Assembly: GCF_042685085.1 (NCBI RefSeq)
Contig: NZ_JBHUMM010000043.1
Span: 434,001 to 498,000, forward strand
DNA: 64,000 nt
Origin: Marinicrinis sediminis
Lineage (GTDB): Bacteria > Bacillota > Bacilli > Paenibacillales > KCTC-33676
Reading direction: 5' to 3'
The notes below the pieces were generated by a model. That model ran no database searches and was not told the origin of the DNA. It saw nothing but the letters and a program-made list of their open reading frames with translations. Positions 43,233 to 55,302 of the stretch are shown piece by piece. The translations under genes and the position numbers were made by a program. Positions within the stretch are counted from its first letter, which is position 1, and every line of letters begins with the position of its first letter.

Positions 43233-43691
43233 ATGGATTATGTGACGAACATTCGCAGGAAAATCGGTCATGATCCCTTGCTGCTGGTCGGTGTAGCGGT
43301 CATTCATCTGGGCGAGCCCGATACCCTCTTGCTCGTGAGGAAGAATAACGGAGATTGGGGGCTGCCAGGTGGACTGATGGAGCTTGGTGAGACGCCGGAA
43401 CAGACGGCACAGAGAGAACTCTATGAGGAATTGTCTGTGCACGCCTCCGGTCTTCAACTGGTGACGGTGCTGTCGGGACCGGATTTTATGTTTGCTTTGC
43501 CTAATGAGGACCAGGTGTGCATGGTGACCATTCTGTACGAGACGTGTGGACTGGAAGGCGAATTGCAGCCCGACCGTGAAGAGATTACAGCATATGCGTA
43601 TCACCATCTCCAGGAGCTTGCAGCCGTTGTCCCGGCGCGAACACATAAGCTCATTCAGGCTTGGCAGAGCAGGATGAGACTTTCGTCATAG
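43233..43691 (+). CDS. Nudix hydrolase
   Basis: A 152-residue Nudix protein. Its box GGLMELGETPEQTAQRELYE and EELSV has Ser where the usual Gly sits near the end. The N-terminus KIGHDPLLLVGVAVI is typical of the subgroup. It follows the DUF3298 gene closely, probably co-transcribed. Confidence 0.9.
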   Translation: MDYVTNIRRKIGHDPLLLVGVAVIHLGEPDTLLLVRKNNGDWGLPGGLMELGETPEQTAQRELYEELSVHASGLQLVTVLSGPDFMFALPNEDQVCMVTILYETCGLEGELQPDREEITAYAYHHLQELAAVVPARTHKLIQAWQSRMRLSS

Positions 43692-43832
43692 ACAGGATTA
43701 AATGGAGGAGGAATAGGTAGATACAGGCCGAAAAAACTCGAACACCGTCGAAATATTTCCAGAAGTCGAATTTGTTTTTTTTCGATTTCATGATAAGATG
43801 AAAAACGAAGGAACCAAAATGAGGTGACAGCA

Positions 43833-44732
43833 GTGAAATGGTTGAGATACAGCTTGCTGATAGGTTGGAGCTTCATTTTCATCCCGATTGTCACGCTTGT
43901 TGCCTTGATTTATGCAATCGATTGCACCGGAATGGATGAGGATAAACAACGGACTTATCTCTCAGAAAGCGGCTTTTACGCCACTTTGCAGGATGATCTG
44001 GTTCATGAGGTTGTGACTCAGACCTTTCCGCAGGCAGATTCTGCACTGGAGCAATCCTTGCGTCTGGTTTTTCGTCAGATCGTGGATGATCTGGTTACCG
44101 AAGCATGGGTAGAGACACAGTTTGCTTCTATCCATGAAGATCTATGGTCTTATTTGCGTGGAGAGCAAGATCTCATGCTGGCTATAGACATGCAAGACAG
44201 GAAGGAAGCGTTTATTGGAGCTTGGCAGGAGAAGTGGAAGACTTGGGCGGATCAGGCAGGTATACCGTCAGCCGGACCTTCATTGCTGGCCGTGATGGAA
44301 CGTCAAATCCCGGATCAGATCCAGTTAAGTGGCTTCTTTCTTGAAGAGGAAGAGTTAAAAAGAATGAGAAGCGCATATGATATCTACAGTATGCTGCTGC
44401 CAATAGGAATTGTCGCGGTCATCGTCATAATGGGAATCGGATTCCTCATGGCGTGGGATCGAAAAGCCGGACTACTGTGGCTGGCTGTCAGCCTATGGAT
44501 TAGCGGGATCATGCTGCTGCTGATCGGCAGAGCCAACCATCTGTTCCGCTTCATTTGGGAGGAGGTGAATCTGGGGCAAGAGATGCAGGAATACGAACCT
44601 GCTTACAGGCAAGGATTGGAACACATGATGAAGGATATAGGCAGTGAGGCGACTCGAATGGCAGGTATCCTAATCGCCGTCGGTGTGTTTGCCATGGTGC
44701 TGAGAAGCTTCATTCAGCGACGACGTGCTTAA
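43833..44732 (+). CDS. Membrane protein with large extracytoplasmic domain
   Basis: A 299-residue protein with one N-terminal helix (about 6-28), an approximately 150-residue acidic extracytoplasmic domain, two adjacent helices (about 187-235) and one C-terminal helix (about 270-290). GAGGTG precedes GTG 43833; GTG 43824 overlaps that site. No family is recognised. Confidence 0.72.
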   Translation: MKWLRYSLLIGWSFIFIPIVTLVALIYAIDCTGMDEDKQRTYLSESGFYATLQDDLVHEVVTQTFPQADSALEQSLRLVFRQIVDDLVTEAWVETQFASIHEDLWSYLRGEQDLMLAIDMQDRKEAFIGAWQEKWKTWADQAGIPSAGPSLLAVMERQIPDQIQLSGFFLEEEELKRMRSAYDIYSMLLPIGIVAVIVIMGIGFLMAWDRKAGLLWLAVSLWISGIMLLLIGRANHLFRFIWEEVNLGQEMQEYEPAYRQGLEHMMKDIGSEATRMAGILIAVGVFAMVLRSFIQRRRA

Positions 44733-44826
44733 TGGGAGTGTTGAGACGTTGTCGATACAGAGAATAGAAAGCGCTTAACTTGTCAGGTCAGTCAGGAATG
44801 TGAATATGACGCAGTGGAGGGATCGG

Positions 44827-45807
44827 ATGGATCAATTCAAAAGATTGCCCTTGATATTGTTTATGGTTATATTAACTTCTTGTGCTTCCGGAAACGGGAA
44901 TGAAGGGGAAGCACAGCCTGTCCAGACCAGCAAGACAGAGCCTCCGCATACACAGGCCACACCGAACGAGAACGAACCACCTGTTTACGATGTGACTTCT
45001 CCGATCCATACCGGTGAATTGTACGCGAATCAACAGGGGCATACCCTGACAGGCGACGTATATGTCATTCCGCAATTTGAAGTGCCTCAACTGGATACAA
45101 CAAGACGAATCTGGATCTATCTTCCGCCATCCTATGAAATGGATCAGAACAAGCGCTATCCTGTGCTATATATGCACGATGCCCAGAACCTGTTTGATTC
45201 TCTGATTTCCTTTTCAGGCGAATGGAGTGTGGATGAGGCAATCCAGAAACTGAGCCTGGAAGATGAGAAATGGGAGTCCATTGTCATCGGCATTGAAAAT
45301 GGTGGGGATGACCGGAACAACGAGCTGGTACCCTGGGTAAGCAGCTACGGCTTTGGAGGTAAAGGAGATGCCTATGTCGATTTTATCGTGGAAACGCTGA
45401 AGCCCTATGTGGATGAGCAATTCCGGACACTTACTGACCCGGCACACACCTCGATAGCGGGAAGCTCGCTAGGCGCTTATATTTCTCTCTATGCCGCTTT
45501 AACGTATCCCGATGTATTTGGTCATGTCGGTGCATTTTCATTTGTGATGTGGTTCGATGACAATCGCATGATGGAGTATGTCGAGCAGGTCGGGAAACTT
45601 GAAGATGTGCAGATTTACGTGGACGCAGGAATGATGGAAGCAGAGATTGTGGAACCAGTCAAAGCCCTTTATCGACAGCTGCTTTCTACAGGATATGGCG
45701 AAGAGCAATTGAAATTTATTATTGATCCGGAAGGTGCCCATATTGAATCGGCATGGAAGAAACGATTTCCGGATGCGTATCAATGGTGGATGCAGAAACA
45801 GATTTAG
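44827..45807 (+). CDS. Lipoprotein esterase (esterase D family, PF00756 type)
   Basis: A 326-residue lipid-anchored alpha/beta hydrolase. A signal peptide with lipobox LTSC (Cys about 19) is followed by a Glu/Pro/Thr-rich linker. The esterase core has YPVLYMHDAQNLFD, the nucleophile in AGSSLGAYIS (about 210-219) and a late His in EGAHIESAW. Esterase D-like proteins in this group often cleave feruloyl, acyl or siderophore esters. GGAGGG precedes the ATG at 44827; GTG 44800 lacks a site. Confidence 0.85.
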   Translation: MDQFKRLPLILFMVILTSCASGNGNEGEAQPVQTSKTEPPHTQATPNENEPPVYDVTSPIHTGELYANQQGHTLTGDVYVIPQFEVPQLDTTRRIWIYLPPSYEMDQNKRYPVLYMHDAQNLFDSLISFSGEWSVDEAIQKLSLEDEKWESIVIGIENGGDDRNNELVPWVSSYGFGGKGDAYVDFIVETLKPYVDEQFRTLTDPAHTSIAGSSLGAYISLYAALTYPDVFGHVGAFSFVMWFDDNRMMEYVEQVGKLEDVQIYVDAGMMEAEIVEPVKALYRQLLSTGYGEEQLKFIIDPEGAHIESAWKKRFPDAYQWWMQKQI

Positions 45808-45899
45808 GATTTGAACGTGTATCAGAAAGTGAATGACAATTGAAATTAATCGACAAATACAGCTTTCTGTATGAAAAATAAATAAATTTGAAGAAATTC

Positions 45900-45981
45900 A
45901 TACACGAAAAAAGGAAATAGACATCATTTGTAGAATAATGAATGATATTGATACCATGTTTAGGTGGTGATTTTCGTGTAT
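45900..45981. promoter_or_regulatory. Widely spaced inverted repeat upstream of NRPS operon
   Basis: ATACACGAAAA (45900-45910) and TTTTCGTGTAT (45971-45981) are perfect complements separated by 60 bases. They lie in the 271-base leader of the biosynthetic operon and could bind a regulator at two sites or form an RNA stem. No confident promoter was found. Confidence 0.45.
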
Positions 45982-46078
45982 AGGGTTTAGCGCAACCGTT
46001 TGCAGTGCAAGCAACAGGTTTGAGCTAGACCTTTTGACATTCAAAAAAATAATTGACCACTTGTGAGGAGGGTCTGTC

Positions 46079-49000
46079 ATGTATTCGTGCTCTACTTTGC
46101 AGGAACTGATTACACAGGTAAAGGAGGGAAATCAGGGGATTACCTTTGTACGGAGCGCGAAAGAAGAGTATTTCGTTTCGTACCGGGATGTGTACAAGCT
46201 TGCGCTCGAAAGCTTGCATCGATTGAGAAAGGCCGGGATTAGGGAAGGACAGGAGGCTGTCTTTCAACTTGATGATCCGTATGAATTTATTGTCATGTTT
46301 TGGGCTTGTGTGTTAGGCAAGGTTATCCCTGTTCCGGTAAGTATAGGAACGACCGAGGATGTCCGACATAAACTGAAAGCCATTTGGGAACGTTTGATCG
46401 ATCCCGTGCTGATTATGCCGGAGGACGAATACGCGCAATTATCGGAATTTTGCGACAATCATGCCGAGTTTCAGCAGTGGGGCAGCCATTTGCAGGAACG
46501 AACTCTTCATTCCGCAGCACTGGTTCAACCGTTTGAACAGCTTGGAGCCATAGAGGAGTCTTTAGAAAACCTGGCGTTGCCACAAGCGCAGAAAACCGAC
46601 ATCGCCTTTATCCAGTTTTCATCCGGCTCCACAGGCGCACCCAAAGGGGTTGTGCTTACACATGGCAATTTGATTTCCAATATGAGTGCAATCGTATCCG
46701 GTTCGAAGGCGACGGAGCAGGATACGTCACTGAGCTGGATGCCGCTGACGCATGATATGGGTCTGATCGGCTTTCACCTGACGCCGGTACTGGCAAATAT
46801 GAATCAGATCATGATGCCGCCAGCCTTGTTTATTCAACGGCCTGCCATCTGGTTGAATAAGGCGTCCGAGCATCAGGTTTCGGTACTGGCATCACCCAAC
46901 TTTGGTTACAAGCACTTGCTGAGTTATTTTCAGAGACGCCGCAAAGAAAAGTGGGATCTCAGCCAGGTTCGCCTCATATTCAACGGCGCAGAACCAATCT
47001 CAGCCGATTTGTGTGAAGCATTTTTGGAGGAGATGGCTCCTTTTGGGTTAAAACCGGAAGTGATGTTCCCGGTGTATGGCATGGCTGAAGCCAGTTTGGC
47101 CGTCACATTCCCACCGGTAGAAGAAACGTTGCAGAAGGTCCAAGTTCACCGAAGCAAACTCGCGATAGGTTCCAAAGTGACGTACATAGATGCAGGTGAT
47201 CAAGGTCCGGAAACAACCACAGCAGAATCAGAAAAACAGTCCGTCACATTCGTGGATGTTGGAACGGCAGTGCAAGATTGCGAGATTCAAATTTGTGACG
47301 ATTCCGATCAGCCGCTTGAAGAAGGACACATTGGCCACATACTCATCCGCGGGGACAATGTGACGACCGGCTATTATCGTGCAGACGACATCAACGCACG
47401 TACCTTTACCGATCAGGGCTGGCTGCGTACCGGAGATCTCGGCTTTATCCATCAGGGAAGGCTCGTGATCACAGGACGCTTCAAGGACATCATTTTCATC
47501 AATGGTCAAAATGTGTACCCGCATGATCTGGAGCAGCTCGCTGAACAGCTCGATGAAGTGGATCTGGGCCGCATCGCGATCTGTGGTCTCTATCAGGCAG
47601 AACGTGGATCAGATGAAGTGGTTGCCTTCGTGATTCATCGTGGTGATCTGCAGCGATTTGTACCTGTCATGCAAAAGCTGAAGCAAGCGATCTGGAGTCA
47701 GACTGGCATTGAGCTGTCCAAGGTTATTCCGGTTAAAAGCATTCCGAAGACGACCAGTGGGAAAATTCAGCGCTATCAATGTGCAGAGGCGTACCGGGCA
47801 GGCGAATATGAGTCCGTCCTGGAGGAGCTTGACCGCTTGACGTCAGCACAACAGGAACAGCAAGCAGACCTGGAAGAGGAACGGACGAGAACCTCCACCG
47901 AATTGCAGCTCCTGGAACTGTGGTCTGATCTGACAGGGGAAGCACCACCGACGTCGGTTCATCAGCCGTTTTACGAATTGGGTATTCACTCGCTAAAGGC
48001 GGCATCGCTTATCGGCCGCATCCGTGAGCAATTTCGGATTGAATTGCAATTACGGGACTTTTTCCAGACCGGTACTTTGCATCAACTTGCAGCATTTATC
48101 GATCAGGCGGAACGAATGGATGAGACAAGCAGTGTGTCTCACTACGAGGGAACGGATTATCCCCTGTCGCCTGCGCAGACGAGAGTGTATTGGCTGGAGC
48201 AGATGGAGGATATCCATTACGCATACCATATTCCGATGCAGCTGAACATTTCCGGAAAGATGGATGCAGAAGAATTGCGCAAGGTGTTCCATACGCTGAC
48301 ACAGATTCATCCGATTTTGCGCATGCAGGTAAGGGTGAGGGACGGTCAGCCGTATCAAGTTCGAAATGATGATGCACAGTTGCAGGTCGAGTTTGAAAAC
48401 TGTGCGCAAACGTTAGCATCTCTGGATGAGCAGTGGCAATCCTTTCTGAGGCCGTTTGACCTGGCGAATGCACCGTTGTTCCGCGCACGATTGCTCTCGC
48501 ACTCGAACGATCAACACACTCTGCTACTGGATGCGCATCATCTCATGCTGGATGGCATATCCATGAATCTGCTTATTCAGGATTTTCAGAAATGTTTGAA
48601 TGATGAGCAGGTGGAAACGTCCGAGATTCACTTTGGTGACTATGCTAAATGGCTGGAACAAACCCGATCCGCGCAATCCGAGGAACAGGATGCATCGCGC
48701 AACTTCTGGAAGCAGGAGCTGCAGGGAGAACTGCCACTGCTTCAGCTGCCATATGACAAGACACGTCCAGAGCAGCGAACCTACAAGGGGGCAACATGGA
48801 CCCAGCCTGTGTCAGATGAATTGAAACAGAAGCTGCAACAGGCAGCCAAAAAACTGGCATGCAATGAAAGCAGCTTGTACTATGCCGCATTTGTGATGCT
48901 GTTGTCTCGCTTTAGTGGACAAAAACAGTTCGTCACCGGCTTGCTCACATCCGGCAGAACTTCGCTGGATACGGAAACGATGCTGGGCATGTTCAATGCA

Positions 49001-52000
49001 TTTCTGCCTTTAAAAGCCGATGTATCGGATGATTTCACGCTAGTGGAATGGACCAGACAGCTGCAAGAGCAACTGATTGCGATCATGGATCACCAATCCT
49101 ATCCACTTGAGCAAATGCTGGATGATATCGCCTATCGGGCAGACCGTTCCCGCAATCCTTTGTTCGACACGATGCTGATTTACCATAATCAGATGGAGCA
49201 GGTGCATCAGTTCGAGGCAAAAGGCAGACAGTTTACTCATCAATATGTACATAATCGAGCTGCCAAGCTTGATTTGAAACTGGATTTGTTCCCGGGACAG
49301 AAGGGGACGCTGGATGGCATCTGGGAGTATAATACGCAGCTGTTCCACGAAAGCACGATTCAGCGGATGGCGGATGCCTACTGCTGGCTCTTGGAACAAA
49401 TCGCGGCGGCTTCACCGGAACAAAAGGTAACCGACCTGCAATTGCTGAGACCTGAAGAACAGCAGCACATGATGGAGAGCTGGAACCGGACGGAAGCGCC
49501 GTTCCCGGATCAACATCTGCTGCACGAGCGGTTCGAGGAACAGGTCGCCCGTCACCCGCAGCGCCAGGCGATCAGCTTTGGTCATGAGAGCCTGACGTAT
49601 GCAGAGCTGAATGCCCGTTCGAACCGACTGGCCCGTTACTTGCAGCAACACGGCGTGGAGCCAGACAGCTGGGTCGCCATTCTAAGTCCACGCAAACTGG
49701 ATATGATGATCGGCATTTTCGCCGTTCTCAAAGCCGGAGGCGCCTATGTCCCGATTTCACCGGACTTTCCGGAAGATCGGATCGCCTACATGCTGGAGGA
49801 CAGCGGAGCAAGTCTGGTGCTTCGCGGTTGCCAGACCGACATCCCTTCGCAGATCGATGCTTCCGAACGAATGATCATCGATCTGGATGACGATGCACCG
49901 TGGCGTGAGCTGGACGAATCAAATCTGTCTCGAAGCACCGCACCGGACAAGCTGGCTTATATGATCTACACCTCCGGTTCCACCGGAAAGCCGAAGGGAA
50001 CGATGATCGAGCACCGGGCGGTGATCAATCGTCTGCACTGGATGCAANNNNNNNNNNNNNNNNNNNNNNNNNNNNNNNNNNNNNNNNNNNNNNNNNNNNN
50101 NNNNNNNNNNNNNNNNNNNNNNNNNNNNNNNNNNNNNNNNNNNNNNNNNNNNNNNNNNNNNNNNNNNNNNNNNNNNNNNNNNNNNNNNNNNNNNNNNNNN
50201 NNNNNNNNNNNNNNNNNNNNNGCTGCAAGGAGCCGGCCTGCACCTTCTGGAGCCAGGCGGGGAGAAGGACCCGAGTGCGATCATCCAGGCGATCGAGCAC
50301 GCTGGCATTACGGTAATGCACTTTGTCCCATCGATGCTGCAGCTGTTCCTGGATTATGTGAAAGCTCATCCGGATCAGGTAGAGCGGCTACGGACGCTGA
50401 AGCATGTTTTTGCCAGCGGTGAAGCGCTGACGATTCCGCAGGTTGAGGACTTTTATGCCCTGCTGGGAGCGTCGGGTGCGAAGCTGATTAACCTGTACGG
50501 ACCGACAGAGGCGACCATCGACGTGTCGTATTATGACTGTCAGCCGGCAGAGGTGCGAAGAAGCATCCCGATCGGCAAACCGATTGACAACATTCGCCTG
50601 TACATCGTCAATGAACAGCATCAGCTGCAGCCGATAGGCGTAGCCGGAGAGCTGTGCATCTCGGGCGTAGGTCTGGCCAGAGGCTACCTGAACCGGGAAG
50701 AGTTGACGAAGGAGAAATTCGTGGACAACCCGTTTGAGCCCGGAGAGCGGATGTACAAGACAGGAGATTTGGCGAGATGGCAGGCAGACGGTACGATCGA
50801 ATACCTGGGCCGGACGGACTTCCAGGTGAAGATCCGGGGCTACCGGATTGAGCTAGGCGAGATCGAGCACGAATTGTTGCAACATGAAGCCGTGAGTGAA
50901 ACGGTGGTCACAGCCGTTGAGGATGCGACAGGAAGCAAGGCGCTGTGTGCGTATGTGGTGAGTAGCCGGGAAGTGACAGCAGGCGAGCTGAAAGAGCATT
51001 TGCTGCAGGAACTGCCAGACTACATGGTTCCGGCGTACTTTGTGAGACTGGAGCGGATGCCGCTGACGGCAAACGGCAAGGCGGACCGCAAGGCACTGCC
51101 GAAACCGGAGCAGGACAAGCTTGCCAATCATGCGGATTATATCGCACCGAAACCTGGAACACAGCAGCACTTGGCTGAGATGTGGACGGAACTGCTCGGC
51201 GTCGAGCAGGTTGGTGCGGAAGATGATTTCTTCCATTTGGGCGGACATTCACTCAAAGCCGTTCAACTGACCGTTGCCATTCAGAAAACGCTGGGCGCTG
51301 AAGTGAGTTTGCGGGAAGTATTTGCCCACTCTCGTCTGGATCGATTGGCGGAATGGGTAGATCAGAAACAGCCGGAAGCCTTCACAGCGATTCCTGAACT
51401 CGAAGAGGCACCGTACTATGCGCTTTCTTCTGGTCAAACGAGACTGTATCTGCTGCACCAGATGGAACATGTCGGTACGAGCTACCATCTTCCTGCCGCC
51501 ATGCGGATATCTGGAAAGCTGAATCTCCAGGCTTTCAAAACGGCCTTTGAACAAGTCATCAGCCGACACGAAAGCTTGCGTACGACCTTTGAGATGCAAG
51601 ACGGTCGTCCGGTGCAAGTGATTCATAAAGGCTTCGAATTCCAGCTGGAACAATTGGAAGGGACGGGATCGGGTCAGGCTGACGAGATCGATAAGCCGCA
51701 AGCAGTGGATGAAATGATCCGTCAATTTATTCGTCCGTTCAATTTGAAAGAGCTTCCTTTATTCCGAGTCGGTATTCATTCATTCGACGATGAACATCAT
51801 TTGCTGTTGTTCGATATGCACCACTTAATTGCAGATGGACTGTCTATCGCCCGATTGCAAGAGGATGTCATTACGGCATACGAGCACGGCGAACTGGATA
51901 GGCTGCCTGTTCAATATCGGGATTATGCGCATTGGTCAACCCAGCAGCTTGACGGAGATCGAATGCAGAATCATGAACAATATTGGCTGGCGCAGTATGC

Positions 52001-55000
52001 GGACGGGGTGCCGATTTCCCAGATCCCTACCGACTACCCAAGACCTGCCGTCAAAGGATATGCAGGCAGTCAGATCGTCAAGCTGCTTACAGCGGAAGAG
52101 ACCCTTCACTTGCGAGCGCTGGCGATCAAGGAGCGAGTGACGCTCACCACCATTATGATGGCAGCATTCTCCCGACTGATGATGGCATGGAGCGGACAAA
52201 GAGATGTGGTTATCGGCACACCGGTATCCGGTCGAACCCATAGTGATGTCGAGCAGCTCATCGGTATGTTCGTGAATACCTTGCCGATTCGGATGAAAGA
52301 TGAAACGGAAAGCGAACTGTCAATTCGACAGTGGCTGCTGCACACCAGCGAGCATTTGCTGGAATCGATGGAGCATCAGGCTTATCCATTTGACCAACTG
52401 GTAGAAAAATTAAATGTGGCACGCGATATGAGTCGCAATCCATTATTTGATGTCATGTTCGTCATGCAAAATACAGGCGTACTTCAGTTTGAGAGCCAGC
52501 AATTTGATATGGAGCATGTCCAGGTCAATCATCCACAAGCTAAGTTTGATCTGACACTGGAAGTGTTGGAGCAGGAGGATGGCTGCTCTTTGCGGTTTGA
52601 ATACAGCACCGCGCTGTTCCATGAAAGCACGATTCAGCGGATGGCGGATGCCTACTGCTGGCTCTTGGAACAAATCGCGGCGGCTTCACCGGAACAAAAG
52701 GTAATCGACCTGCAATTGCTGAGACCTGAAGAACAGCAGCACATGATGGAGAGCTGGAACCGCACGGAAGCGCCGTTCCCGGATCAACATCTGCTGCACG
52801 AGCGGTTCGAGGAACAGGTCGCCCGTCACCCGCATCGCCAGGCGATCAGCTTTGGTCATGAGAGCCTGACGTATGCAGAGCTGAATGCCCGTTCGAACCG
52901 ACTGGCCCGTTACTTGCAGCAACACGGCGTGGAGCCGGACAGCCGGGTCGCCATTCTAAGTCCACGCAAACTGGATATGATGATCGGCATTTTCGCCGTT
53001 CTCAAAGCCGGAGGCGCCTATGTCCCGATTTCACCGGACTTTCCGGAAGATCGAATCGCCTACATGCTGGAGGACAGCGGAGCAAGTCTGGTGCTTCGCG
53101 GTTGCCAGACTGACATCCCTTCGCAGATCGATGCTTCCGAACGGATGATCATCGATTTGGACGACGATGCACCGTGGCGTGAGCTGGACGAATCGAATCT
53201 GTCTCGAAGCACCGCACCGGACAAGCTGGCTTATATGATCTACACCTCCGGTTCCACCGGAAAGCCGAAGGGAACGATGATCGAGCACCGGGCGGTGATC
53301 AATCGTCTGCACTGGATGCAAAAGCGCTATCCGCTTGGAGAAGCCGATACGATTTTGCAAAAAACGCCGTATACCTTTGACGTATCGGTGTGGGAGCTGT
53401 TTTGGTGGTCACTGGAAGGAGCCGGCCTGCACCTTCTGGAGCCAGGCGGGGAGAAGGACCCGAGTGCGATCATCCAGGCGATCGAGCAAGCTAGCATTAC
53501 GGTAATGCACTTTGTCCCATCGATGCTGCAGCTGTTCCTGGATTATGTGAAAGCCCATCCGGATCAGGCAGAGCGGCTACGGACGCTGAAGCATGTTTTT
53601 GCCAGCGGTGAAGCGCTGACGATCCCGCAGGTTGAAGACTTTTACGCCCTGCTGGGAGCGTCGGGTGCGAAGCTGATTAACCTGTACGGACCGACAGAGG
53701 CGACCATCGACGTGTCGTATTATGACTGTCAGCCGGCAGAGGTACGAAGAAGCATACCGATCGGCAAACCGATTGACAACATTCGCCTGTACATCGTCAA
53801 TGAGCAGCATCAGCTGCAGCCGATAGGCGTAGCCGGGGAGCTGTGCATCTCGGGTGTAGGTCTGGCCAGAGGCTACCTGAACCGGGAAGAGTTGACGAAG
53901 GAGAAATTCGTGGACAACCCGTTTGAGCCCGGAGAGCGGATGTACAAGACAGGAGATTTGGCGAGATGGCAGGCAGACGGCACGATCGAATACCTGGGCC
54001 GGACGGACTTCCAGGTGAAGATCCGGGGCTACCGGATTGAGCTAGGCGAGATCGAGCACGAATTGTTGCAGCATGAAGCCGTGAGTGAAACGGTGGTTAC
54101 AGCCGTTGAGGATGCGACAGGAAGCAAGGCGCTGTGTGCGTATGTGGTGAGCAGCCGGGAAGTGACGGCAGGCGAGCTGAAAGAGCATTTGCTGCAGGAA
54201 CTGCCAGACTACATGGTTCCGGCGTACTTTGTGAGACTGGAACGGATGCCGCTGACGGCAAACGGCAAGGCGGACCGCAAGGCACTGCCGAAGCCGGAGC
54301 AGGACAAGCTTGCATCGGGTACAGCCTACGTGGCCCCTCGCACGCCACTGGAGAAGGAACTGGTGGAGATATGGAGAGAGTGGGTAGGCAGCAGTCAGCA
54401 GATTGGCATTCAAGATAATTTCTTCGATATTGGTGGAAATTCATTACTACTGCTTAAAGTCCATCATGAGCTGGAAAAACGGTATGGCAACTGGATTCAA
54501 GTAACGGATTTATTCGCCAACGCCACAATTGAACAGCTGGCAGCATGCATTGAAGCACACCAAAAGCTGGACAATCGTGAACTCGCTCCGCCGCTTGTGC
54601 AACTGCCAGAACAGGCCTTTGCCTCGACAACAGATCGTCATCGTGCAAGTGGCTTCAAGATCAGACTCGCCGGCGGCAGCTATCCGCAAGGGATTGTCTC
54701 CGCTCATGATCTGGAGAGTGTACTCAGTGCAGCCTGGATGTATTTGTTTGCCCAGTTGAACAAGCAGACCGAGGTGGCCATTTTGACACTGGTTGATCCG
54801 CAGCATGGCATGAAACTGGCGCGCAATCTGAATGAGTTCGGCAGTATTGAGCTTCTCGTTCAATCGTTGTCCGATCAATTCGGCGATACGGAGCCGGACA
54901 AGCCGTCTTTCTATCAGGTCGGGCATATGCAACAGTGGAAGAAATCTGCTGTTCCTGCCGCTGAAAGCTTGCAGATCCGAGCGGTATGTGCACGGAAAAA

Positions 55001-55214
55001 GGATGCCGGTTTGTGGCAGACAGATGACGGCACCTGTGACCTGATTCTGACTTATCAGCGAGTCGGAGAAGAGCTGGAGCTGGAGTTGCAATATGATGGC
55101 TTTGTCCTGAAAAAGGCGGCAGTGAAGCAAATGTTTGAACAGTATGCCAAGCTGCTGAAGATTCTGACCAAGCAGCTTAAGCCTCTGCAGGAAACGGCAG
55201 CAAGGTCACAATAA
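46079..55214 (+). CDS. FAAL-initiated nonribosomal peptide synthetase, two Ser modules (interrupted by assembly gap)
   Basis: One giant gene beginning lipopeptide synthesis. Domain order: fatty acyl-AMP ligase (46100-47800; SSGSTGAPKGV, WMPLTHDMGLIG); carrier (47890-48110, LGIHSLKA); condensation C1 (48150-49430, HHLMLDG); adenylation A1 (49520-51090, broken by Ns at 50048-50221); carrier (51150-51350, GGHSLKA); C2 (51400-52690, HHLIADG); A2 (52780-54310); carrier (54340-54550, GGNSL); then about 190 residues without HHxxxDG or thioesterase motif. The A2 pocket by GrsA alignment is D-V-W-H-F-S-L-I-D-K, a serine code; the visible part of A1 (H-F-S-L-I-D-K) agrees. The frame before and after the gap joins if the gap is 89 bases, giving 3,016 residues. 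AGGAGG lies 7 bases before the ATG. Confidence 0.9.
49340..51124 (+). repeat. Near-identical adenylation block, copy 1
   Basis: From the last part of C1 through A1, this block is almost base-for-base equal to 52614-54313, differing at scattered mostly silent sites. It contains the N gap. Confidence 0.93.
50048..50221. other. Assembly gap (174 N)
   Basis: The Ns fall in core motif A3-A5 of adenylation domain A1. The parallel segment in A2 (53322-53410) is 89 bases long, not 174; using 89 restores the reading frame. Confidence 0.97.
52614..54313 (+). repeat. Near-identical adenylation block, copy 2
   Basis: 1,700-base complete copy. Sharp edges: upstream of 52614 and downstream of 54313 the two modules diverge clearly. 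Confidence 0.93.
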
Positions 55215-55261
55215 CAGAAATGGCAAGCGGCCATCTGGCTGAAAACATCTATCATATAAAC

Positions 55262-55288
55262 CCCCGCCCTCCAATCCAATGGGCGGGG
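55262..55288 (+). promoter_or_regulatory. GC-rich hairpin in leader of the CPBP gene
   Basis: CCCCGCCC (55262-55269) pairs with GGGCGGGG (55281-55288); no U-run follows and GAGGAGG begins right after. It is an intercistronic stem that could protect or attenuate the mRNA, rather than a standard terminator. Confidence 0.5.
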
Positions 55289-55302
55289 AAGAGGAGGATA
55301 AA

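Noticed and set aside
44768..44782. cre site before the esterase (GAAAGCGCTTAA)
   Set aside because: Only about 11 of 14 consensus positions fit and the end bases are wrong.
45856..45872. Small hairpin after the esterase as terminator
   Set aside because: Stem of six A/T-rich pairs and no U-run.
50048..50422. Frameshift or split NRPS genes near 50.3 kb
   Set aside because: The apparent frame change is produced by the 174-N placeholder; an 89-base gap restores one frame.
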